Positions 38,570-47,238 of a DNA stretch of 64,000 nucleotides are shown in pieces. The stretch is from Arctopsyche grandis (taxonomy: Eukaryota > Arthropoda > Insecta > Trichoptera > Hydropsychidae). The translations under genes were made by a program, and so were the position numbers. How positions within the stretch are numbered: position 1 is the first letter of the stretch; each line of letters begins with the position of its first letter. The notes below the pieces were generated by a model. The model did no database searches and had not been told where the DNA came from. It was given only the letters and a program-made list of their open reading frames with translations. Location of the stretch: the NCBI RefSeq assembly GCF_051622035.1, contig NC_135362.1:25257001-25321000 (forward strand), written 5' to 3'.

Positions 38570-39647
38570 ATGGAGGATGAACGAATGAGACGACTGGCAT
38601 GTTAATGCACGTGTTTATTATATGACAGCTGAAGACAGAGTGAGTAGTAGCTCTCCGAACCCAGCCGAGTTGGTTCCCACTCGCAGGAAGGCAACCAAAC
38701 TCGACCATGTCGTATAAGCGAGCCGCCACATCACTCCCCCCCCAGCATCAGCGATACCAAAATTACAAAGAAACAAATTTTACAAAAGAAAAAAATTATT
38801 GTTACACAAGGAGAAAAAATTATTACGTGGGGAGAAAAAAAATTGTTGACGTGGGTCATCCGCTGTGTACATAGGTGTACCGCCCTGAATGGTCGGTAGA
38901 TTCGAGGGCGGTGACGTCGCGAGCAGGACGGTGGGTGGTCCGATGGTCGCGCCGATCAATGCGATGCTGCGGCGGCGGCGCTCTTCCGAGGCTGATGTCG
39001 GTTGGTGGGGCGGCGGGGGCGGCAGGGGCATCGATGTGGTTGATGATACTCCGAGCTGGACTGTGAGTCGTTGTGGCTCGTGGAGGTGTTGTAGCGCTAC
39101 CGCCCGTCTCGGCGTGACGACGCTCGTGGGGACGGACGGGGCCTTGATGATGATGATGATGATGGTGCTGAGGTGGTGTATGTCTTGTGGTGCTGGATGA
39201 CCGTTCTATGTGTAGTGGATCGCGCATGACTCCACATCCAGCTGTCAAGATCGTCGTCTCATTCGCTCCCCCATTTTTTTAAGCACCTGTCATCGACGTT
39301 GTGGCTGGACGTCGGTAGGTAGGTAGCCGTGTCTGCTCGTTTATTGTCACCCGCGGGCCGCGACGCGCTCTGTTGATGGCGATGGGGGCGCGGCGGGTAG
39401 CTTCCCCGCCTGGCTCGGCGAGGCAGGGATGAGCGGCATGTTGAAATTGATCGAGGCTGCGTGGCTCGATGTCGGGGGTCACCAGTATGGAGGATGAACG
39501 AATGAGACGACTGGCATGTTAATGCACGTGTTTATTATATGACAGCTGAAGACAGAGTGAGTAGTAGCTCTCCGAACCCAGCCGAGTTGGTTCCCACTCG
39601 CAGGAAGGCAACCAAACTCGACCATGTCGTATAAGCGAGCCGCCACA
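38570..39647 (-). mobile_element. TRIM-like LTR retroelement with identical 161-bp LTRs
   Basis: The LTRs (38570-38730 and 39487-39647) look identical and are flanked by a perfect 5-bp duplication GTATT (38565-38569 and 39648-39652). Read on the minus strand, each LTR starts TGTGGCGG, has an ATAATAAAC poly(A)-type signal and ends CTCCAT. Two bases inside the 5' LTR is a primer-binding-type site TGGTGACCCCCGAC (39471-39484). Abutting the 3' LTR is a purine tract GGGGGGGGAGTGA (38731-38743). The 756-bp interior is GC-rich and encodes no gag, protease, RT or integrase. It must therefore rely on another element's enzymes. Identical LTRs point to recent insertion. Confidence 0.9.
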
Positions 39648-39690
39648 GTATTTTAGTCTAACATTAAGGTGACCATTCCTATTATTTTTA

Positions 39691-39985
39691 GGGTATCTGT
39701 TCGGTAAATGGACTACTATTCATATGCGAACCAGTCACAGGACAACCGGTCGCTCTAGATCGGTCACACGTGATCACCTGTCACACTAAAACTGGTCACT
39801 CACGAAAAAACTGGTCACACCCAAAAATTAAAAATTGGTCAAATTTTTGGGTGTGACCAGTATTTTCGTGACCAATTTTCGGGTGACTAGTTTTCTCGTG
39901 ACCAGTTTAAGTGTGACGGGTGATCACGTGTGACCGATCTAGAGCGACCGGTTCACATTTGACTAGTAATCACCGAACCATCTGT
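39691..39985. repeat. Large near-perfect palindrome made of GGTCAC-like units
   Basis: Arms of about 110 bp (about 39746-39840 and 39845-39955) are complementary almost throughout; CTCTAGATCGGTCACACGTG occurs with its complement. The arms are themselves built of repeated ACTGGTCAC/GTGACCAGT units. The right outer end reads AGTAATCACCGAACC, the complement of the GGTTCGGTGATTA end found on M1-type MITEs, so it belongs to that superfamily. Confidence 0.8.
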
Positions 39986-40204
39986 TCTGGTAAGTCGTTT
40001 GATAAAACCGATACACTTTTTGATTTAATTGATGAATTGAAATAACAAAGTCTTCAGTAAATTGTTTCATAATATTCGTTTTAAATAATTGAAGTACATT
40101 TTAAGAATTTTTTTTTTTGCATAAAATGTTCTGGTTTTGAATTTGATACATATTTGATTTTTTTTTCTATTTATGATGTTAATTAGAAGAGGAGAATTAT
40201 TTAG

Positions 40205-40395
40205 TGGATGGTAAAAAGGTTCGTTGATTATTCCGCAAAAAGCGACTTCGCGCACGTCACTAAAATCTCGATCACGGAACATCTGGCACCCAAAAACTGC
40301 ACCAATCGAAAGCTACCACGCTAAATATTGTACTAAAGAGAACTCGAGTGCCAGATGTTCCGTGATCGAGATTTTAGAGACTTGCGGAATAAAAC
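40205..40395. repeat. Foldback MITE related to M1
   Basis: Starts GGTTCGTTGATTATTCCGCA. Inverted arms contain CTCGATCACGGAACATCTGG and the complement near 40345-40372. It ends about 15 bp before the conserved box of gene B. Confidence 0.75.
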
Positions 40396-40407
40396 GAGAA
40401 ACTTATA

Positions 40408-40436
40408 GCTGTGAACTAAATAATTTGGACCAAATG
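40408..40436 (+). promoter_or_regulatory. Conserved ZAD-gene upstream box (gene B)
   Basis: AGCTGTGAACT, then TTTGGACCAAATG, ending 63 bp upstream of the gene B ATG. It has one change in the core compared with gene A. Confidence 0.5.
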
Positions 40437-40498
40437 TCAGAAAAGAAAAAACCGTACTTTTGGCAGATCAGGTGTTTCTCTCGTCGAGGCTCTTTACA

Positions 40499-41580
40499 AT
40501 GGAGTGCAGACTTTGCCTTCGTTCTGTTACAGCCGAATCTTCCGTCTCCATCCACGACAATCCTCATCCACTGGTTCAACGTATTTGGACCTTCTGTCAG
40601 CTACAGGTTGGTTACGGTTACATTAATCCCATTACTATCTCATTAGCCAGTCTCGTCACTCACTTCTCACTTGCAGGTAACGAAAAGTGATGGACTGCCA
40701 GATGGGATATGCCTTTCGTGTAATAGTTATCTGGAATTGCTAAGCATCTTTCGAAACGTCTGTCGTCAAAGTAATCAAAAGTCAAAGCTCAGATTAAGTG
40801 AGTGTTTAGATATTAAGCCAAAAGAAGTTTTACTAGAAGATGAAATATGGGAAGATAAGTCGAATGCTAATTCGCCAACAAACGTTTGTATTTCCTCTCA
40901 ATTGTCATCCCACTGTAATGGTATTATACACATTTAAAATATCATTACGTTGTATTTTACAGATGCTTGGAGATGAAGCTACTTTGTATGGTGACAAAGC
41001 GGAATCACGCCATGAAATTAATTTTGAAGATCGCTCGAAATCACACGCCGAAATAAAAACCCACCAATGTGGTGTTTGCTTAAAAACATTTGCTTACAGG
41101 TCTAACCTTCTGATACATGAAAGATCTCACACTGGGGAAAAACCTTACAAATGTGATATTTGTTTAAAATCATTTTCTCAAAAATCTCATCTCGCAATAC
41201 ACGAGAGGACCCATACTGGGGAAAGGCCTTTCAAATGTTGTATTTGTTTTAAATCGTTTGCTTCAAAATCTGATATTATGAGACATGAAAAATCTCATAC
41301 TAGGGAAAAGCTGTTCAAGTGTGATAATTGTTTAGACTCATTTGCTACGAAATCTGAACTATCAACGCACGGACGATCTCATGCCGGACTTAAACTTTAT
41401 AACTGTGATATTTGTTTAAAATCATTTGCTAGAAAATTTAATCTTGTGACACATGAAAGATCCCATACGGGGGAAAGACCGTATTTATGTGTCATTTGTT
41501 GTAAAGCATTTATTACAAAATCTGATCTTGTAAGACATGAAAGATCTCATGCTGGTAGAAAAGCCACACAATTGCGATAA
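40499..41580 (+). CDS. ZAD-C2H2 zinc-finger protein B, finger array cut short by a frameshift
   Basis: Exons 40499-40606 (108 nt), 40677-40883 (207 nt) and 40963-41580 (618 nt) give 310 aa. The ZAD cysteines are present (MECRLC and GICLSC). Exon 3 has six C2H2 fingers. After the sixth, one extra base near 41553 shifts the frame, so the linker reads AGRKATQLR and stops. The alternative frame continues KPHNCDNCLK, clearly the start of a seventh finger that then decays. The protein could still be made with six fingers, or the gene may be on its way out. From 41019 on, the sequence is duplicated at 54552, including the frameshift. Confidence 0.75.
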
Positions 41581-42089
41581 TTGCTTAAAATTACAACAAA
41601 ATCTGGACTTGAAAAATACTAACGATCGCATTCTGGAGTTAAACTGTATAAATGTGATATTTACTTATAATCAAATTGTTAAAAATGTAGTTTGCCAGTT
41701 ATGGGAAATACTAAAGTTATAAACTACTTATATAGGTTTATTTATTATTACTTTTTTATTTATTGATTTTTATTCAATAATTAATAATACATTTAGATAT
41801 CTTTTTAAAGCCCGCTTTAAAGGTTAAAGAATTCGACCCTTAAAGCTCTCAACATTAAGCCCCCCACCAATACTAAATAGATATCTAAAGAGAAATATAA
41901 TTACTCCTAAATAATGCTTAAAATATTCAATGACCAAGTTAACTCACGATTTATTGTTTTAAAGCCTGCAATAAATCGAGGGATTGAATAACAAAATTAT
42001 AAATTTTCATTATTCACTCAGCTAGATCAGCTCTAGGTAGACACGTTTTAATGGCTCAGCAGAAGATCAGCAATAATATGGAGTTTCAC

Positions 42090-42305
42090 TGTAATTGGCA
42101 ATCGCGCGCACATTAATACGGGAGGAAAAGCCTGTTCCTCTTGTTCCCGTTGTATCCTGCTCGCGCAAATTAAGTGAGTATGTACCGTTTACCATGCACC
42201 ATTTTTTTTTTTGATCTTTCGACTTAAGATCTTTCGATTTTCGATCTTTGCCTTCCGATATTTGGGTTTTCTGTCATTTAACATTCTGTCTCGTCACGGT
42301 GACCG
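42090..42305. repeat. Copy of the palindromic MITE nested in the 6750 element
   Basis: Carries the shared segments GGAGGAAAAGCCTGTTCCTC and GATCTTTCGACTTAAGATCT. One terminal arm is degraded. It is duplicated at about 55623-55838. Confidence 0.6.
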
Positions 42306-42599
42306 AATACAATTATATATTAATATTTTACTTTTTATACTTAATAAATTTCTTTAGATGCGAAGTGAGGATAAATCCGAATCCGAATAAAAAACGCGGC
42401 TACAATTTTCTTAAAAACATGAAAATATTTTTTTTCTTTTCTCCCTCCCTTTTTTTTATTTTTCATTAAATTTGATTGAATTCTGAATGTAAATATAGAT
42501 GAAACAGAGAATAACTATAAACATATAAACAATTTCAATTATATCTTCAACTTTAATTTTTACTGGATAATTGACATATTGCATGACTTTTCATGAAAT

Positions 42600-42963
42600 T
42601 TAATTGCGCAAAGTACACCAACTTGTTTTGCCATTTTTTTTTAACAATATCTGTGTGCATCTTAAACTTAATTTACAATCGAAATAAATGCCTAAATACT
42701 TAATATTATCTACTACTTCTACCACTTTCCCATCCATAATCACATCACACACAACGCTTTTATTGCTAACCTCCTTTACGTTCCACATGGTCTTCGTTTA
42801 AGAAGTCATTATTCATCCACATCATCTTTGACTTACTTAAGTTCACTTTCGTTTTATTCTCACATAACCAATCGCTTAAATACTGTAATTCCCTACATAA
42901 AATATCACTCATAACTTGCACATCATCACCTACAATATAAACTAACGTATCATCCGCAAACAA
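42600..42963 (-). pseudogene. LINE reverse-transcriptase fragment (Jockey/I-like)
   Basis: Two overlapping minus-strand frames read MFADDTLVYIVGDD and, after a shift, KVVEVVDNIKYLGIYFD. These are the catalytic FADD motif and the following conserved IKYLGI segment of a non-LTR reverse transcriptase. The fragment lacks everything upstream and is frameshifted. Confidence 0.75.
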
Positions 42964-42967
42964 ACGG

Positions 42968-43215
42968 ATTGTCCACGGACATTCCTAAATAATTTTAACA
43001 TCAGTCGTATTTGATTCTTGGTGCTCGACGTATATCCGATAAAATCTTCTCTGTTTGTTTATATTACTCGCAAGATGGGCAAGTGCATCGTTAAAAATTG
43101 CTCAATGCAATCAAAAACACAATATACAACATGGGATACAATTTTATGAGTAAATTGATCATTTAGTTCGCATATTATTCAATTAACATCGTGGTTTGAC
43201 AGTTTGTATAGTGTC
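42968..43215 (+). repeat. THAP-like repeat copy
   Basis: About 245 bp shared with 29212-29460 and 56500-56747. At 43075 an ATG opens 24 codons beginning MGKCIVKNCS. This resembles the first C-x4-C half of a THAP zinc finger (the DNA-binding domain of P-element transposases and host THAP proteins). The frame stops after WDTIL. It is probably the first exon of a decayed P-like transposon or THAP gene. Confidence 0.45.
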
Positions 43216-43355
43216 GTTATGGAAAAATATGTACGTATTAGTTTCGAGAAAACACTTCTATTATTGTTACGTTTCTCTGCTGATATCACTTTACAGGTGA
43301 ATTTTTATTCTCGATTCAATTAACGTATTAAGGCACTCAAATACCATTCACTCAC

Positions 43356-43733
43356 CTCGCTATCGTCCGGCGAACCAGAAATGTTTGGTGGATAATTAGC
43401 ACCCGACTCAGTTTCCCATATTAAATCTTCCTCCGGCTTGACTTTCAAATACATGTCTAATTCAACCCTCGACGTTGTGTCACTCCGAAAACAAGCGTTT
43501 CGAAAGCTGTGAAGTAATTCCAGATTGTTGACACAAGAAAGGCATGTCATATCTGGCAGATGGTCCCCTTTCCTAAACTGCAAATGAGAAAGGTATGACG
43601 TTTACGAGGACTAGCGAATTAACAATAGCAACGGTTCCAGTGTAACGTAACTAACCCGCAGCTGACATCAGGTCCAAATACATTGGAGGAGACGAAGGAT
43701 CCTGCTGGAGCAGAGCTGAGACATGCACTCCAT
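43356..43733 (-). pseudogene. Inverted ZAD gene remnant E (ZAD exons only)
   Basis: On the minus strand, exon 1 is 43656-43733 (78 nt, with 30 nt missing compared with paralogues) and exon 2 is 43356-43577 (222 nt). Exon 1 starts ATGGAGTGC but then loses register. It has TGA in place of the conserved TGC codon just before its end, so no full ZAD can be made. Exon 2 still has an open frame, its cysteine pair (MTCLSC), a good acceptor and a strong GTGAGT donor. No zinc-finger exon follows on the minus strand: a LINE scrap and a THAP-like repeat lie there instead. Its start faces gene C head-to-head, 251 bp apart. Confidence 0.85.
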
Positions 43734-43902
43734 TACTCCTTGGGCGGGAGAAGCACAATCCCTAGATGAACACGTTTCAGATGTTCGGATTTGAGAGTCT
43801 TCCCAGATTCACTATTGAATACGACTTGGTTGAAGCAAGTAGTTAGATTAATTAAAGAATATATTAATGTGAAACGTAAAAGAGGTTTGTAAAAAAGTGA
43901 CG

Positions 43903-43935
43903 TGGCCGTAATCCATGTAATTTAGACCACATTCA
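43903..43935 (+). promoter_or_regulatory. Conserved ZAD-gene upstream box (gene C)
   Basis: GCCGTAATCC, then AATTTAGACCACATTCAAAG, ending 50 bp upstream of the ATG. Just before it is GTGAAACGTAAAAGAGGTTT, which is also found at the 3' end of the exon-1 module copies at 46.9, 51.2 and 63.5 kb. Confidence 0.5.
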
Positions 43936-43984
43936 AAGAAGAAAAACTTTTGACAGATCGCGCAATTGTGTATCTTTTTTAAGG

Positions 43985-45910
43985 ATGGAATGTAGGCTTT
44001 GTCTTTGTTCTGCTCCAGCCGAGTCTTCCATCTCTATTCATGACAATCCTCATCCACTGGTTCGACGCATTTGGACATGTTGTCAGCTGCAGGTTAACTA
44101 CACTTACTTTTACCTATGACCATCATTAATCAATACATGCATAGTCATTTTATAATTACGTTTCTCACTTAAATGTAGGTTGGGGAGGATGACGGGTTGC
44201 CAAATACGATATGTGCTTCGTGCGATAGTAATCTGAAATTGCTCAGCAGTTTTCGAAATGTTTGTATACAAAGTAACGAAACGTCGAAACTGAGGTTGAA
44301 TGAATGTTTGGATATCAAACCTGAGGAAGTTCTACTAGAAGATTTGATATGGAAGGATGAGACAGATGTTAATACAATAACAAATGTTTGCAATTCCCAT
44401 GTCGATGACAAGCTAAGTACACAGGAATCGAGTGCCTTACAAAATTGGGCAGACGCCAAAAGAAAAAAACAACGAGACGCTGGACAGGCTTATATATCTA
44501 GAAAAAGCAAAAATCCAGTGCCTTGCAAAATTCCACCAGATCAAGTAAGAAAATGTATAGGTTACTCTCGGTTATCCGCTTTACGGATTATCCGTACATA
44601 AAAGATTTTTTTTATTTTTATTCCATTGTATTTGAATGAAAATATGCGTCTGTAGCGACATTTGAAACAAACGGAATGGTAAGCTCGTAGATTTGTAGCA
44701 TTTGACGATGAGTGAATCTAACCAAGCGAGTTTAGTTTAATTGAGAATATAAATTCACATGAAAAATGACCTCATCCTATGTAAAAATATTGTACATCTT
44801 AAATTATATAACGATTGTTTTATTTTATAGATGCGTGAAGGAATTGCTACTATGTGTGATTACAAAATGGAAATAATTGACAAAGTTGAACATCCATTAC
44901 TGGACACCTGCTCCTCACATTTTGAATTAGGTCATAAAATTAATCTCGCAGATATATCGGAGTCACATGTCGGAGTAAAACTGTGCAAATGTGGCACTTG
45001 CTTTAAGTCATATTCTAAAAAAACTGAACAGGTGACGCATGAAAGATCTCATACTGGGGAAAAGCCGTTTAAATGTAATATTTGTTTTAAATCTTATACT
45101 ATGAAGTCTAGCCTTAGCACACATGAAAAATCTCATACTGGCAAAAAGCCGTACAAATGTGACGTTTGCTTAAAATCGTTTGTTAAAAAAACTCAACTTG
45201 TAATACATGAAAGATCTCATACTGGGGAAAAGCCATTCAAATGTGATATTTGTTTAAAATCATTTACTGAAAAGTCTAACCTTGTTACACATGTAAAATC
45301 TCATCTTAGTGTAAAACCATACAAATGTTCTTTTTGCTTAAAATCGTTTGCTCAAAAATCCAATTCTGTGATCCACGAGAAGTCTCATACTGGGGAAAAG
45401 CTGTACAAGTGTGACATTTGCTTAAAATCATTTGCTTCGAAGTCTAACCTTTCCAGACATAAAATGTCTCACACTGGAGAAAAGCCTTACAATTGTGATT
45501 TTTGCCTTAAATCGTTTGCCAATAAACGTGAACTTGCGATTCATCAAAGATTCCATACTGGGGAGAAACCATACAAATGTGATATTTGCCTAAAATCGTT
45601 CGTTTCGAAATCTATCCTCGTGAGACATAGAAAAACTCATACTGGGGAAAAGCCGTACAAGTGCGATGATTGTTTAAAATCATTTGCTACAAAATCTGAC
45701 CTATTAATTCATGTAAGATCTCATACTGGGGAAAAACCGTATAAATGCGATATTTGCTTAAACTCATTTACTAAAAATTTTCATCTTTCTGAGCATATGA
45801 AATCTCATATTGGGGTAAAACCTCACAAATGTGACATTTGTTTAAAATCCTTTGCTCAAAAATCTAATCTTGTGGTTCATAGAAGATCTCATAATGGCGA
45901 AAACCCGTGA
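43985..45910 (+). CDS. ZAD-C2H2 zinc-finger protein C (11 fingers)
   Basis: Exons 43985-44092 (108 nt), 44179-44544 (366 nt) and 44831-45910 (1,080 nt) give 517 aa with phase-0 introns. Exon 2 is longer than in A and B because it uses a later GTAAGA donor, which adds a basic Lys/Arg-rich linker after the acidic ZAD tail. ZAD cysteines: MECRLC and TICASC. Exon 3 has eleven C2H2 fingers with conserved linkers. The first starts KCGTC after a short Cys-containing leader, and the last ends HNGENP and stop. Intact by inspection. Role: a predicted nuclear DNA-binding factor, target unknown. The front half is duplicated nearly identically in C'. Confidence 0.9.
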
Positions 45911-46640
45911 AAATGTATGTGATATTTGCTTAAAATCATATACCCAAAAGTCTCACCTTTCTAGACTAACATACATACATATATGCCTATAGGGGTTAAA
46001 CTGCATAGTTTTGATATTTTGATATTTGAATTATTTACTACCAAATCTGAGCTCGTGAAATATGAAACATCTTACAGTGGCGGAAAAACCATATAAATGT
46101 GATCAAATTAATTCCCATAAAATTCAAGTCAAGGCTATTCAGACTTAAGATTTGTAGATATGTATTTTTTTCAATTAATTTCCATAAAAAAAATTCAGAC
46201 TTTGTAGATATGTATTTTTTCCACTGTTACATTTGAATAAAACTAAAATTAAATTTTGTGCTTAGTATAATACCTGCTTCGAAGAATAATAACAAACTAA
46301 TGTTTTGCAGTACATTTTAATTCTTATAAAAATCAATTAACAAATTTTTAATAAAAGATCCAATAATTAAAAAAATGTGTAATTTATTTTTACCGTTCGT
46401 TTCATTTTTGAATATCTTTAGAGTATTAATACAGAATATCGCATATATGTACATATGTATATATTATACCTAACATATTGAACTGATGTAGACAAATCAT
46501 TAAAATTTAATTAAACTTACTTTCAATATTTTGTATTTTTATTTATTAATACATACACGAAACTAATAAAATGTAAATATTTTGCGTAGAAGATTTATTA
46601 AATATCAGGTCTCTCAGTTTGACCTAAACGTAAGAATTAT
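45911..46640. other. Degenerate finger sequence and AT-rich 3' flank of gene C
   Basis: After the gene C stop, finger-like scraps (CDICLKSYTQKSHLS in one frame near 45920-45965) and a decayed repeat unit continue to about 46110. This shows the array was once longer. The rest is AT-rich with AATAAA-type signals. The region is about 90% similar to 59107-59480. Confidence 0.6.
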
Positions 46641-46900
46641 TATTTTGAATAAAAACACCAATATTTTTTTTACTACCGCCATCTATGTATAAAATTAATG
46701 ACTACCAACTGTCACCGAGATTAAAAATCTTCAGACCTGAAATGCTTGTTATACGATATTTTATCTCTCGTAATGGCGGAGGCTCCATTTACTTATATTG
46801 ATGACCAAAATGAGCAATATGGCAAAGTATGAAAACGATCGGATAAGTGGCAACATTTTTCCTGAATTGTAATCGTAAGTGAAACGTAAAGGAGGTACGT
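46641..46900 (+). repeat. Exon-1 module copy 1
   Basis: About 260 bp shared with 50931-51198 and 63221-63484. It holds an ATG at 46773 opening MAEAPFTYIDDQNEQYGK, followed exactly by GTATGA, a plausible splice donor in phase 0. No matching second exon was found downstream before the LINE, so this copy is probably orphaned. Confidence 0.6.
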
Positions 46901-47099
46901 AATAAAAAGTAGTACACTGGCTATGTATGTACATTGGTGAGTCACTCTTAGTAATTAATTATTAAGTTAAAACAATAAATGTGAAATTAGACTTGAAGTA
47001 GCTTGAGTTTTTAACGACATCCCGGATAATATATAACCGATATATTGAATAGTAACCATGTGCATCCATTCGTGAACTTGATAGAAAGTTAGCACCGCT

Positions 47100-47146
47100 T
47101 AAAAAAGGATGTGAAACTTGGACTTTGAACGTCAAGATGTTGGAAT
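47100..47146 (+). mobile_element. RTE-like LINE fragment
   Basis: GGATGTGAAACTTGGACTTT followed by GAACGTCAAGATG matches the coding sequence of the intact LINE at 47239-50207. It is broken off by sequence beginning GGAATATAGCG, which is itself tandemly repeated (47145-47190 and 47191-47238). Confidence 0.7.
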
Positions 47147-47225
47147 ATAGCGCAACTTGATGATGATTTTATCTATTTCCCTATTTTTATTGGAATATAG
47201 CGCAACAAAGTTGATGATTTTATCT

Positions 47226-47238
47226 ATTTCCCCTGTTT
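47226..47238. repeat. Target-site duplication, left copy
   Basis: ATTTCCCCTGTTT, identical to 50443-50455. It abuts the 3' (TGA)n tail of the LINE. Confidence 0.9.

Larger units (their letters stand above)
41019..45438. repeat. Segmental duplication, copy 1 (4.42 kb)
   Basis: Matches 54552-58970 in direct orientation. I noticed only three differences: T41145/G54678, T42577/C56110 and one base in a T run near 42645. The left edge is in exon 3 of gene B, 5' of its first finger. The right edge is inside finger 6 of gene C. It contains most of B exon 3, a palindromic-MITE part, a LINE scrap, the THAP-like repeat, pseudogene E and the front of gene C. Confidence 0.95.

Noticed and set aside
38856-39248. 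His/Pro/Thr-rich 130-codon frame in the TRIM interior
   Set aside because: The CAT-repeat composition and GC-rich sequence give open frames on both strands; there is no gag-like feature.
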